A DNA stretch of 64,000 nt from Arthrobacter sp. PAMC 25486. Lineage in GTDB: Bacteria > Actinomycetota > Actinomycetes > Actinomycetales > Micrococcaceae. The notes under the pieces were generated by a model. The model saw nothing but the letters and a program-made list of their open reading frames with translations. It made no database searches and had not been told where the DNA came from. Below are positions 22,788-30,750 of this stretch, in pieces; the stretch's first letter is position 1, and every line of letters begins with the position of its first letter. Both the position numbers and the translations under genes were made by a program. The DNA lies in contig NZ_CP007595.1 in the NCBI RefSeq assembly GCF_000785535.1, positions 2,688,439 through 2,752,438 of the forward strand. The letters are read 5' to 3'.

Positions 22788-24212
22788 ATGGTTCTAAACA
22801 ATATCCTTGATGCTGTCGTCGATATTTGTGTCTTGGTTTTGGATGCTTTGGCGTGGCCAGCCACTATGGTTCTCAGTAAAAGCCCCACGGACATCTCAGG
22901 AGAGTTCGCTGTCGCTTTCGGGGCAACCCTAATAATCTGGCTCGTCACTGCAGTGGCACTATCAATGGCCCTCCGCCAAGTTGCGTGGTGGGTCAGATTC
23001 TCGCTGTTTGCCATGCTAAGTAACGCAGGCGGTCTGAAATCCATGAGACGATCCACTCGTTTCACATATGTGGTTTACCAAGCAATTTCAAGAGTCCGGG
23101 CTGCGCTGGGTATCCGCTTTTACCGAGTCATGCCCGATCAGTCCGACTCATTTCGACAGTTCCCAACTCTGGGGCACTTTTCCACCGGTCTTGCACGAAC
23201 GATGCAGACCATAGCCTTCATGCTCTACATTCCATTTAGGTTTGTGGCCGGAGTACTCCTCACTGCCAAGTCCTGGAAGTTCCTCCTGTTTACTGCCGGG
23301 ATCGCGTTCTGGGCAGTAAGGCGACCAGACAGCGCATTCTGGCAGCCGATCGGTAACTTCATTCAGGAATTTGCCAAGGCCAACACCGGAACCGTCCTCG
23401 TGGCCTGGATTCCAGGCATTGCAATATTGGTTGCTCTACTCTCCTCGGCCAAATTGCGGGGAAGGCTGAATTGGAGAATTCGTCGTTTCGAGGATGCCCA
23501 CGATACTCTCGACGCCCTAAGCGATCAGGCTCAGAAGTCGGCTACTGCGCTGCACAGAGCAATTGATGAATCGGCCCATTTCTTGGCCACAACCGCCATC
23601 CGTGATGTCACGACGGCCCTGACCGCAGGACGTTGCCTCTGGAACGATTGCTCCGGTATCGAGCGGAGTCCGTCCAGCCGGCACCAGGCTCGGCTGCCAG
23701 CGTTGCACGGCGGAGTCACATCTTGGGCGGCCCCTGGTAGTGCCTGGGAAATTTCAGTGCAACAAGTGCACGACCACTTGAATGCACTGACTAGCGCTTA
23801 TCAGGAGCTGTGCCGGTCCAAGAGACTTGAATCCGATATCCACAACATCGCACCGCTGGCTTCGCGAGTAGTGCTCTTCCAGCTGTGGATGCTCCGTGCC
23901 GAAACAGACGATCCGTGGCTTCGTGAGCGTAGAAATGTCGATCCTGTGGTCTTTGAAGCAGACACGAACAATTGGCTCAAGAATCACGGAAATATCCAGA
24001 AACAGTTTCAAGCTCTCTCGGAGAAAGATAGGCCGGAGGCGGCACTCGTAGTCAATGCCAACCTCGCCATTATGGAGCTGGCACAAGAATTCAGATCCAA
24101 GTTGTCCGAGGCCATGTGGTTCGCGGAAGAACTTGAGTCTCTAGTTCGTGCCGGCCAGGAAATCCGGTTTCCCAGCTTCTTCAAAAGAATCCGTGAAGGC
24201 GCAAGCCACTAG
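22788..24212 (+). CDS. Uncharacterised membrane protein with large helical cytosolic domain
   Basis: A 474-residue protein with a good AGGGGAAG ribosome site. Hydrophobic segments appear near residues 5-28, 43-65, 138-180 and 200-222. The remaining 250 residues are hydrophilic and mostly helical, with no recognised motif. The codon choice is less GC-biased than in neighbouring genes, which hints at acquired DNA. A hairpin overlaps its stop. The flanking genes (racemase paralogue, LysR-type domain) give no functional clue. Confidence 0.7.
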   Translation: MVLNNILDAVVDICVLVLDALAWPATMVLSKSPTDISGEFAVAFGATLIIWLVTAVALSMALRQVAWWVRFSLFAMLSNAGGLKSMRRSTRFTYVVYQAISRVRAALGIRFYRVMPDQSDSFRQFPTLGHFSTGLARTMQTIAFMLYIPFRFVAGVLLTAKSWKFLLFTAGIAFWAVRRPDSAFWQPIGNFIQEFAKANTGTVLVAWIPGIAILVALLSSAKLRGRLNWRIRRFEDAHDTLDALSDQAQKSATALHRAIDESAHFLATTAIRDVTTALTAGRCLWNDCSGIERSPSSRHQARLPALHGGVTSWAAPGSAWEISVQQVHDHLNALTSAYQELCRSKRLESDIHNIAPLASRVVLFQLWMLRAETDDPWLRERRNVDPVVFEADTNNWLKNHGNIQKQFQALSEKDRPEAALVVNANLAIMELAQEFRSKLSEAMWFAEELESLVRAGQEIRFPSFFKRIREGASH

Positions 24213-24229
24213 CCACTCTTGAGAGTGGC
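24212..24229 (+). terminator. Hairpin after the membrane protein gene
   Basis: GCCACTCT TG AGAGTGGC overlaps the last base of the stop codon of the upstream gene. The stem is 8 bp and is followed by GGGCC rather than T residues, so it is a weak intrinsic terminator at best. The rest of the gap to 24316 shows nothing distinct. Confidence 0.4.
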
Positions 24230-24316
24230 GGGCCTCAGATGCGGGTGGACCCCAACTCCGAGGACCAAAGCCCGGCTCGCAGACGCGCCAGCGGATCCGT
24301 TTGGGGAAGAGCTGGG

Positions 24317-25114
24317 TTACCGCCGGCCGCGCTTTTGCGCGCGGGCCTTGCCACCCGGGCGACCGCCGCCGCGGAGGTTCGCCCCGCCCGACTTGCCCTT
24401 GGCCGCGTTGGGGCGTGCCGCCGTCGTACTTTTTCCGGTCTTGGCACCCTTCTTCGGCGCCGCGTCCTGTTTAGCCTGGACGGAGGGCTGGCGGGAGCTT
24501 TGGGCGCTGCGGCCCCGGACCACGCCAACGAATTCCTGGAAGATTTCCTCGTCGTCCGAGGGCGGGTCGGAGAACAGCCAGGCGAGGCCGATGCTGCTGT
24601 CCGGCACGCCGTGTAGCAGGCGGGAGCGCAGTGTTTTGCGGCTGAGCAGGCGGGCCACGGACATGGGCAGGATCAGGATGCCGAGCCCGGCCTCGACGAG
24701 GTCAAGGGCCTCGTCGATGGTGGCCATGGGCGGCAGGGGCTTGCGGGTTCCGGCGGCAATTTCGGTGGAGATGTCGCGCCAGTCGGGGAAATCATCGGGG
24801 TCGGCGAGCAGGTATTCATCCGCCAGATCGGCCACATCCAGCTCGTCAAAGGCGGCGATGGGATGGTCCTTGGGTGCCACCACCACCGATAGTTCGCTGT
24901 ACAAGGTGATGACGTTCAGCCCGGTCTTGTCCACGGGCAGGCGCACGAAAGCCATGTCGGACTCACCGGCCTGCAGGGCGTCCAACTGTTGTTCCTCGGG
25001 CACCGGGTTGGACACGAGCGGCACGTCGGGCATGCGCTCCTGCCAGCGGTGGATCCACTTTCCAGGGGTAACGCCCGGGATGAAGGTCACTGTAAGTTCG
25101 CGGGATTCAGACAC
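24317..25114 (-). CDS. LysR-type substrate-binding domain protein lacking the DNA-binding domain
   Basis: A 265-residue protein with GTG start at 25114. Residues 5-200 match the effector-binding domain of LysR regulators: LTVTFIPGVTPGKWIHRW, then DMAFVRLPVDK, VVVAPKDHPIA, and VEAGLGILILPMSVARLL. There is no N-terminal winged helix, and none is encoded upstream before the divergent gene. The last 60 residues are a Lys/Arg/Gly-rich tail (for example GGGRPGGKARAQKRGRR), possibly for nucleic-acid contact. The divergent partner is a small conserved protein 63 bp away. Confidence 0.8.
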   Translation of the reverse strand: MSESRELTVTFIPGVTPGKWIHRWQERMPDVPLVSNPVPEEQQLDALQAGESDMAFVRLPVDKTGLNVITLYSELSVVVAPKDHPIAAFDELDVADLADEYLLADPDDFPDWRDISTEIAAGTRKPLPPMATIDEALDLVEAGLGILILPMSVARLLSRKTLRSRLLHGVPDSSIGLAWLFSDPPSDDEEIFQEFVGVVRGRSAQSSRQPSVQAKQDAAPKKGAKTGKSTTAARPNAAKGKSGGANLRGGGRPGGKARAQKRGRR

Positions 25115-25177
25115 CTATTTACCCTAACTCACAGCTTTCCCACTAAACTACCTTCCGCGCACCGGTACCCTTGATAT

Positions 25178-25567
25178 ATGAGCATCGATCCTTCCCCCCA
25201 AGCCATGAAATCCGCCACAGCGGCCAAGAAGCTGGGCATCCACCTGCCCGCGGCGCCCGCGGAGTTCCAAGAGAACGCGATCAGCCGGGAGGAATTCAAG
25301 GTTTTGCAGGACACTCCCCCGGAGTGGTTGGCCGAGCTGCGCCGCAACGGCCCGCACCCGCGCCCTGTCATTGCGCAGAAGCTGAACATCTCCATTGGCG
25401 GCCTGAACCGCTCCAACATCACCGAGCCACTCACGACGGCGGAGATCACCTCGCTGCTGCAGGCTCCCCCCGCGTGGCTGGTTGAGGAACGCGCCGTGCA
25501 CGCCAAGGCCCGTGCTGAGGCAAAGCTGGCCAAGGAGCGCGAGACGGCACGCCGCGACAAGAGCTAA
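25178..25567 (+). CDS. Small conserved actinobacterial protein (DUF5997-like)
   Basis: A 129-residue soluble protein. The central part reads LGIHLPAAPAEFQENAISRE, then LQDTPPEWLAELRRNGPHPR, PVIAQKLNISIGGLNRS and LLQAPPAWLVEERAVHAK, with a charged helical C-terminus. The duplicated PPEWL/PPAWL motif is distinctive. I recall proteins of this type beside stand-alone LysR-domain genes in actinobacteria, but the family name is from memory. Function unknown. Confidence 0.65.
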   Translation: MSIDPSPQAMKSATAAKKLGIHLPAAPAEFQENAISREEFKVLQDTPPEWLAELRRNGPHPRPVIAQKLNISIGGLNRSNITEPLTTAEITSLLQAPPAWLVEERAVHAKARAEAKLAKERETARRDKS

Positions 25568-25582
25568 CAGCTCCGGCTGATT

Positions 25583-25656
25583 CCAAAAGGGACGGCGTTT
25601 GCGCAAACGGAGGGTGGTCTACCGCCTGCTTTTTGCGCAAACGCCGTCCCTTTTTG
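25583..25656. repeat. REP-like palindrome, family 2, copy 1
   Basis: Arms of about 23 bp. The left contains AAAAGGGACGGCGTTTGCGC and the right mirrors it perfectly, with a 24-nt centre. The right arm ends in CCCTTTTT, so it could also terminate the upstream small gene. A second copy lies at 30627-30696. Confidence 0.75.
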
Positions 25657-25683
25657 GCGAGCCGCCTCGCGGCCCTTGCAAAA

Positions 25684-25744
25684 GTGACACCGATCCCGCT
25701 TTCTGGTCCCGGGTCTCGGGATCAGAAAGCGGGATCGGTGTCAC
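25684..25744. repeat. REP-like palindrome, family 3
   Basis: Perfect 22-bp arms starting GTGACACCGATCCCGCTTTC, with an inner TCCCG/CGGGA stem. It lies 27 bp after the family 2 copy, in the gap between the convergent DUF5997-like and APC permease genes. A degenerate relative may be at 5192-5257. Confidence 0.7.
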
Positions 25745-25784
25745 GTCCTCTTGGGCCAGGGCGGGATCGGTCATGATTGCTGAG

Positions 25785-27317
25785 TTAGGGGTTGTAGGGC
25801 TGGCTTGCGCGGCTCAGGACCTCGCCCTTGAAGAACTCCGGATGCTTGCGGTACATGAAGAACATCAACACGGCACCGAGCGCGATCACGCCGGCGCCGA
25901 GGATGAACACCAGGCCCAGCCCGCCAATGTTGGAGCCTGAACCGTAGCTGGGGTCCATGGAGTCGTAGGCGGTCTTGCAGAACATGACCAGCAGGATGAC
26001 ACCGCCGACCAGCGGAGCCAAGAACTTGAAGAAGAAGTTTTTGGCACCGTGGAACGCCTCGGCACGGAAGTACCAGACGCAGGCCAGCGCCGTGATGCCG
26101 TAGTAGAAGCAGATCATCATGCCCAGGGCGGTGATGGTGTCCCACAGGGCGTTCTCGGACAGGGTCCTGGTGATGATGTAGAAACCGGCTGCGGCGATGG
26201 CGGCCGCAACCGTGGCGTAGCCCGGTGACTTGTGCGTGGGGCTGATCTTGCCAAAGCTCTTCGGCAGGGCTCGGTAGTGGCCCATGGACAGCAGCGTCCT
26301 GGCCGGTGAAACAAACGTGGACTGCAGCGACGCGGCCGAGGAGCTCAGGATGGCGAGTGACATCAGGATCGCGAACGGTCCCATGACGGGTCCGGCCAGG
26401 ACGGCGAAGATGCTGGCCTGGTTTTCCGGGTTTCCGGCACCCAACCCCGTGGTCCCGATGCCGGCGAAGGACAAGGTCGCGAGGGAAACGGTCATGTAGA
26501 TGAGCACAATGACAATGATCGTGACGGTGGCCGCCCGCCCCGGGGTCTTCTTCGGGTTCTTGGTCTCCTCGTTCATGGTCAGCGTGACGTCCCAGCCCCA
26601 GAAGATGAAGATGGACAGGGAAACACCTGCCGCGAATTGGGAGAACGATTCAACGGCGAAGGGGTTGAACCAGTCGGCCGAGATGGCGGTGGCGTCAAAC
26701 GCCGTGCCGTTGGCCACGTGGGCGAAGGCCGCAATGGCAAACCAGCCCAGGACCAGCAGCTGGAACGCCACGAGGATGTACTGGAATGACTTGGTGGTCT
26801 CCATGCCTCGGTAGGAAATCCAGCACGCCCCGGCAATGAACACCATGGTGGTGGCCAGGTTCAGCGGCAGGTTGCGGGTCAAATCGGCCAGTCCCGGGTT
26901 GCTGAAGATCTGCGCCAGCATCAGATAAAAGAAATCCACCGCCACCGCGGCCAGGTTGGAGAGCACAATGATGGTTGCGGCGATCAGCCCCCAACCTCCC
27001 ATCCACCCCAGCCACGGACCAAAGGCGCGTGTTGCCCACGTGAAGGAGGTTCCGGCGTCGGGCATGGCATTGTTCAGCTCACGATAACCCAGTGCCACGA
27101 GCAGCATCGGGATGAAGCCGACCAGGAAAATCGCGGGCAGGTGCACACCCACCTCGGAGACCGTGGGACCCAGGGCGGCGGTCAGCGTGTAGGCCGGCGC
27201 GATGCAGGAAATGCCGATCACGACGGCGCCAATCAGCCCCACCGAGCCGGCCTTGAGCCCCTTTTCGCTCAGGCCGTGGTCGCCGGCGGCGTTTTTTACA
27301 GTGTCTTTGGAAGTCAT
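25785..27317 (-). CDS. APC-superfamily amino acid/polyamine permease
   Basis: A 510-residue membrane transporter with about 12 hydrophobic segments. The N-terminal block is GLKAGSVGLIGAVVIGISCI, with PAYTLTAALGP, the unwound TM1 region of APC carriers. Later come MPDAGTSFTWATRAFGPWLG and IFIFWGWDVTLTMNEETKNP. Its start overlaps the Usp-domain gene stop by 4 bp (ATGA), so the two are co-translated. Downstream of the putrescine oxidase gene on the same strand, it is likely a putrescine or related amine/amino-acid importer. The substrate is inferred. Confidence 0.87.
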   Translation of the reverse strand: MTSKDTVKNAAGDHGLSEKGLKAGSVGLIGAVVIGISCIAPAYTLTAALGPTVSEVGVHLPAIFLVGFIPMLLVALGYRELNNAMPDAGTSFTWATRAFGPWLGWMGGWGLIAATIIVLSNLAAVAVDFFYLMLAQIFSNPGLADLTRNLPLNLATTMVFIAGACWISYRGMETTKSFQYILVAFQLLVLGWFAIAAFAHVANGTAFDATAISADWFNPFAVESFSQFAAGVSLSIFIFWGWDVTLTMNEETKNPKKTPGRAATVTIIVIVLIYMTVSLATLSFAGIGTTGLGAGNPENQASIFAVLAGPVMGPFAILMSLAILSSSAASLQSTFVSPARTLLSMGHYRALPKSFGKISPTHKSPGYATVAAAIAAAGFYIITRTLSENALWDTITALGMMICFYYGITALACVWYFRAEAFHGAKNFFFKFLAPLVGGVILLVMFCKTAYDSMDPSYGSGSNIGGLGLVFILGAGVIALGAVLMFFMYRKHPEFFKGEVLSRASQPYNP

Positions 27318-28261
27318 GTCGTCGCCTCGATGGGGCCGGTCGTGTCAGGCGTCGCTGCCATGACGGTGGGGAGCGCGGTGGTGTGGAAAAGTTCCTCGGA
27401 CAGCGGCACGTAATTGCGCGGCACCACGATCATGGGCACCGGCAGGGCGCGCAGGATCCGGTTGGCAGTGGCGCCGAGGAAGATGGACTTGTTTTGGGCC
27501 AGGCGGCTGGATCCGATGAGCAGGATCTCGCCCTTTTTCCAGTCGAGAGCGTCCACGGCGTCTTCAATGGTGCGGCCATGGCCAACAACGACGTCGATGT
27601 GGAGTTTGTCGAGATCGTCGACTTCCACGCCTTGGGCGGCTTCCGCAACGGCACGCAGGTGGGTTTCCGCGTCCTGGACCGTTGCCTCCGATTCGCCCGG
27701 ACCCAGCGCAACGAGCGAGACGAGCCGCAGCGGCAGCTCTCGGCGCCTGGCCATGGCGATGCCGGTCCGCAGCACGTCCTCGGCTCCGGGCCGGGTGCCC
27801 AACGCGCAGGTGAGCCGGGTGATGGGCTTGGTGCGGCTGTACCCCGACGGAGCCAGGACCACGGGAATCGTGGAGGCGTGCAGCAGCGCACCGGCCACCG
27901 AGCCGATGGAGAAGCGCTTGAACAGGCCGGTGCTGCTGGCCCCAATGACGAGCAGGACGGCGCCGAGCTCCTGGGCCGCGGCGATGAGCGCTTCGGCCTC
28001 GGATTCTCCGCGGCGGATGTGCGCCTGGGCCTGGACATCGTCGGGGATGAGTGCCAGGCCGTCATCAAGCCATGCCGACACTTGCTTGGCCAGGATGTCG
28101 CCGAATCCGGCCACTGGCGGGTAGACCCCGTTGTAGGGCGAGTCCTGGGGCATCACCATGACAAGGTCCAAGGCGGCACCTTGCCTGCGGGCCAGTGCCA
28201 CGGCCAAATTGACTGCGTCGCCGCCACGGGCGTTTGCTGAATATCCAACTACATACCGCAT
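27314..28261 (-). CDS. Tandem universal stress protein (two Usp domains)
   Basis: A 315-residue protein with ATG at 28261 behind AGGAGGACCC; longer in-frame starts lack a ribosome site. The first domain runs MRYVVGYSANARGG to LLVIGASSTGLFKRFSIGSV, and the second ends EILLIGSSRLAQNKSIFLGA, with NRILRALPVPMIVVP. Both carry the G-2x-G-9x-G/S/T-type ATP-binding pattern of ATP-binding Usp proteins. It is coupled to the APC permease gene, a common pairing where Usp proteins may regulate the transporter. Confidence 0.87.
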   Translation of the reverse strand: MRYVVGYSANARGGDAVNLAVALARRQGAALDLVMVMPQDSPYNGVYPPVAGFGDILAKQVSAWLDDGLALIPDDVQAQAHIRRGESEAEALIAAAQELGAVLLVIGASSTGLFKRFSIGSVAGALLHASTIPVVLAPSGYSRTKPITRLTCALGTRPGAEDVLRTGIAMARRRELPLRLVSLVALGPGESEATVQDAETHLRAVAEAAQGVEVDDLDKLHIDVVVGHGRTIEDAVDALDWKKGEILLIGSSRLAQNKSIFLGATANRILRALPVPMIVVPRNYVPLSEELFHTTALPTVMAATPDTTGPIEATT

Positions 28262-28304
28262 AAGGGTCCTCCTCAGGACGAAAATTGTCATGAACAGCAA
28301 AAGC

Positions 28305-28344
28305 GGTATCCGCCGAAAGTTGCTGGCAACTTTTGGCGGATACC
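28305..28344 (-). terminator. Strong hairpin after the putrescine oxidase gene
   Basis: 19-bp arms (GGTATCCGCCGAAAGTTGC and its mirror) with a 2-nt loop and one mismatch. It begins 4 bp beyond the oxidase stop and lies upstream of the Usp gene. A short T-rich stretch (CTTTTG) follows on the minus strand. It may limit read-through from the oxidase gene into the Usp/permease pair, or be another palindromic repeat. Confidence 0.6.
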
Positions 28345-28348
28345 TGTG

Positions 28349-29731
28349 TTACTTCAGTTCAGCGATCAGCTTCCCGGCCGTGAACTGTCCCATGCGGACC
28401 GCCCCGTCAACGTGCTGGTAGCCCTCGGCGGCCAGGTCGGAGCAGGACCAGTGAATGGGCCCCACGGGGGTAAGCTGGTCGGCCGAGTAGCGGTGCAGGC
28501 CGCCCAGGTCGTAGCTGGCGGCGTACGCCCCGCGCGTCCACTCCTCCGAGCCCCAGTCGGACTCGTAATAGACAACCGGCTCGGCGGCGGCATCGCCGAG
28601 AAATTCGGCGAGCGAGGCCGTGATTTCCTTCTTGCGTTGTTCAGCGGTGAGCGTGAAGGCGTAGTCGGCCTTTTCGTCGGAGACAAAGCCCACCAAGGTT
28701 CCGCGGGGGTCCTCGTGGTTCGTGTTGTCGTACACCTCCTGCACCAGTGAGGAGGCGCTGAAGCCGGTGCCGGAGAGCCCGTCCGCACGCCAGAACGGGG
28801 TCTCGTAGACGGCGTGGACCTTGATGACAAAGCCCAGCGACTGGTGCTGGTGCATCTGATGCTGACGGCGCGGCAGCGGCGGGTCGAAGGAGACCCGGTT
28901 GTAAAGGTTTGGCGGAACCGCCATGACCACTCGCTTGGCGGTCACGGTGACGCCGTCGGCAATCACGGTGGCGAGGTATCCGCCGTCGTGCTTCTCCCAA
29001 CGGACGGTGCGGGCCGGGGAATTCAGGAAAACGTCCTCGCCCAGCTCTGCGGCGATGGCGAGGGAGACGCCCTGCATGCCGCCGACCACGCGCTTGTCGA
29101 GGATGAAGTTGTCGTCGACGAGGTTGGTGAAGGAGCCGGCGGAGGAGGCCATGAGCACGGCCTGCAGCGCGGAGAAGGCGTGGGCGGGTTTGGTCAGCAT
29201 GCCGCCCGCGATGAACAGGCCGATGTTGTTGCAGGCTTCCTCGTTGCCGGACTGTTCGCGCAGCCAGTGATGGAAGGAGATGATGTCCAGTTCGCGGGCC
29301 GCCGGGTGCTCCCACGGCCTGGCGGGGTCCATGGCGGCGGCGAGCGCATCGAGGGTGTCGATGAGCTTGTTCATTTCGGTCTCGGTGTCGGCGTCGACGG
29401 GGAACATTTCGCCGGTGTAGCGGGTGCGGGCGCCGTCGGGGGCGATGTAGACGCTGTCACCGTCCCGGTAGCGGGAGTAGGTGTCCAGGCCGAGTTCCTC
29501 GAGCAATCCGATGAGGGCGCTCTGGTCCGGGGAGACCCACTGGCCGCCGATTTCCAGCCAGGCGCCGTCGATTGTGTTGGACCAGGTGCGTCCGCCAACG
29601 CGGTCTCGGGCCTCGACGACGGCCACGCTCAGGCCGGTTTTTTTCAGCTCGCGGGCCGCTGTCAGGCCCGACGGTCCGGCGCCGATGATGACGACGTCGC
29701 GGTCGATGCTGGGGGTTGCTGCGGATGTCAT
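28349..29731 (-). CDS. puo: Flavin monoamine oxidase, probable putrescine oxidase
   Basis: A 460-residue flavoprotein. The N-terminal Rossmann motif is VVIIGAGPSGLTAARELKKT, followed by VEARDRVGGRTWS and the GG doublet region LEIGGQWVSPDQ. The C-terminal FAD motif is AAEGYQHVDGAVRMGQFTAG. The sequence style and length resemble actinobacterial putrescine oxidases, which convert putrescine to 4-aminobutanal, H2O2 and ammonia. It is divergent from a TetR regulator, with a perfect palindrome between them, and upstream of an APC permease. Other primary amines are possible substrates. Confidence 0.82.
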   Translation of the reverse strand: MTSAATPSIDRDVVIIGAGPSGLTAARELKKTGLSVAVVEARDRVGGRTWSNTIDGAWLEIGGQWVSPDQSALIGLLEELGLDTYSRYRDGDSVYIAPDGARTRYTGEMFPVDADTETEMNKLIDTLDALAAAMDPARPWEHPAARELDIISFHHWLREQSGNEEACNNIGLFIAGGMLTKPAHAFSALQAVLMASSAGSFTNLVDDNFILDKRVVGGMQGVSLAIAAELGEDVFLNSPARTVRWEKHDGGYLATVIADGVTVTAKRVVMAVPPNLYNRVSFDPPLPRRQHQMHQHQSLGFVIKVHAVYETPFWRADGLSGTGFSASSLVQEVYDNTNHEDPRGTLVGFVSDEKADYAFTLTAEQRKKEITASLAEFLGDAAAEPVVYYESDWGSEEWTRGAYAASYDLGGLHRYSADQLTPVGPIHWSCSDLAAEGYQHVDGAVRMGQFTAGKLIAELK

Positions 29732-29768
29732 GTTTCCCTCTCTTGCGAATCTCCTGTGGTGCGATTCA

Positions 29769-29791
29769 CTAAATGAATGCCGTTCATTTAG
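29769..29791. promoter_or_regulatory. Probable TetR operator
   Basis: CTAAATGAA TGCCG TTCATTTAG is a perfect 9-bp inverted repeat with a 5-nt spacer. It lies between the divergent putrescine oxidase (start 29731) and TetR (start 29881) genes. The size and position fit an operator controlling both promoters. Confidence 0.7.
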
Positions 29792-29880
29792 ATTAGACTG
29801 TAACTGACATCACCACGAACGTAAAGTGGTTCGCAGAAATTTGTTGCGCCCTTGCCGGGCCGGAAAAGGGGATCTGGGCC

Positions 29881-30606
29881 TTGTCCATGGTTGCTGGGGA
29901 AGCAAAACAAGCACGACGCCGGGCAGGCCGGCCTCCGCAGGCACTGCTGAGTTCCGCCCGGATCACCCAGGCGGCGCTGAAATTGGTGGGCCGCGACGGC
30001 TACAAGGGACTGACCATGGCAGCGTTGGCCAGGTCCCTGCATGTGGCACCTTCTGCCTTGTACAACCATGTGCGCTCCAAGCAGGATGTGCTGCTGTTAG
30101 TGGAGGACCACCTAATGGGTCGCGTGGATGTCTCGGCGTTTGATGCGCAGCCGTGGGCCGAGGCCGTGGCCGGCTGGGCGCACTCCTACCGGGACGTTTT
30201 TGCCGGGCACCTGCCATTGATCCCCGTCATTGCGCTGCTTCCGGTGACGAATGCGCCGGCCACCATCACCATGTATGAGGCCGTCACCAACGGTTTCCTG
30301 GCCGCCGGCTGGGCCCCGGAAGCCGTCATCGACGCCGTGGTGGCGCTGGAGTCTTTCATCTACGGTTCGGCCTACGACGTCAATGCCCCCGACGGCATTT
30401 TCGACGCCGGCGAGTTGGCTCCGTCCGCACCGAACTTCACTGCTGCCGTCGCCCGGCGCGGACTGGCGACGGGCGTGGGTCCTGCCGAGGCCGCTGCTGC
30501 CGGCGATTCGGGTCCCGGGCCGCGCAATGACGCGGACACCGCGTTTTCGCTGGGCCTGAACGCCATGATCGCCGGACTTGCGGCAACCTTGGGCCCGCAG
30601 GACTGA
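29881..30606 (+). CDS. TetR-family transcriptional regulator
   Basis: A 241-residue regulator. The N-terminal HTH region is ITQAALKLVGRDGYKGLTMA, with ARSLHVAPSALYNHVRSKQD. The rest is a helical ligand domain. TTG at 29881 sits about 9 bp after AAGGGGAT; the ATG at 29887 is an alternative two codons later but spaced less well. It is divergent from the putrescine oxidase gene, with the palindrome between them, so it most likely represses the amine-oxidation genes. Confidence 0.88.
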   Translation: MSMVAGEAKQARRRAGRPPQALLSSARITQAALKLVGRDGYKGLTMAALARSLHVAPSALYNHVRSKQDVLLLVEDHLMGRVDVSAFDAQPWAEAVAGWAHSYRDVFAGHLPLIPVIALLPVTNAPATITMYEAVTNGFLAAGWAPEAVIDAVVALESFIYGSAYDVNAPDGIFDAGELAPSAPNFTAAVARRGLATGVGPAEAAAAGDSGPGPRNDADTAFSLGLNAMIAGLAATLGPQD

Positions 30607-30626
30607 TCCCCCCTCCCGCTGATGCC

Positions 30627-30696
30627 AAATAGGACGGCGTTTGCGCAATCGGCGGGCGGTCTGCCACCCGCTTTTTACGCAAACGCCGTCCTATTT
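30627..30696. repeat. REP-like palindrome, family 2, copy 2
   Basis: The left arm contains AAATAGGACGGCGTTTGCGC and the right arm mirrors it with one or two mismatches. The ACGGCGTTTGCG block is the same as in the copy at 25583-25656. It lies between the convergent TetR and M28 peptidase genes and may act as a two-way terminator. Confidence 0.75.
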
Positions 30697-30750
30697 TCCG
30701 TGGACCCCCGGGGCGGCCCGCGTCAGCAACGCTGGACCGCCCCGCAACAA

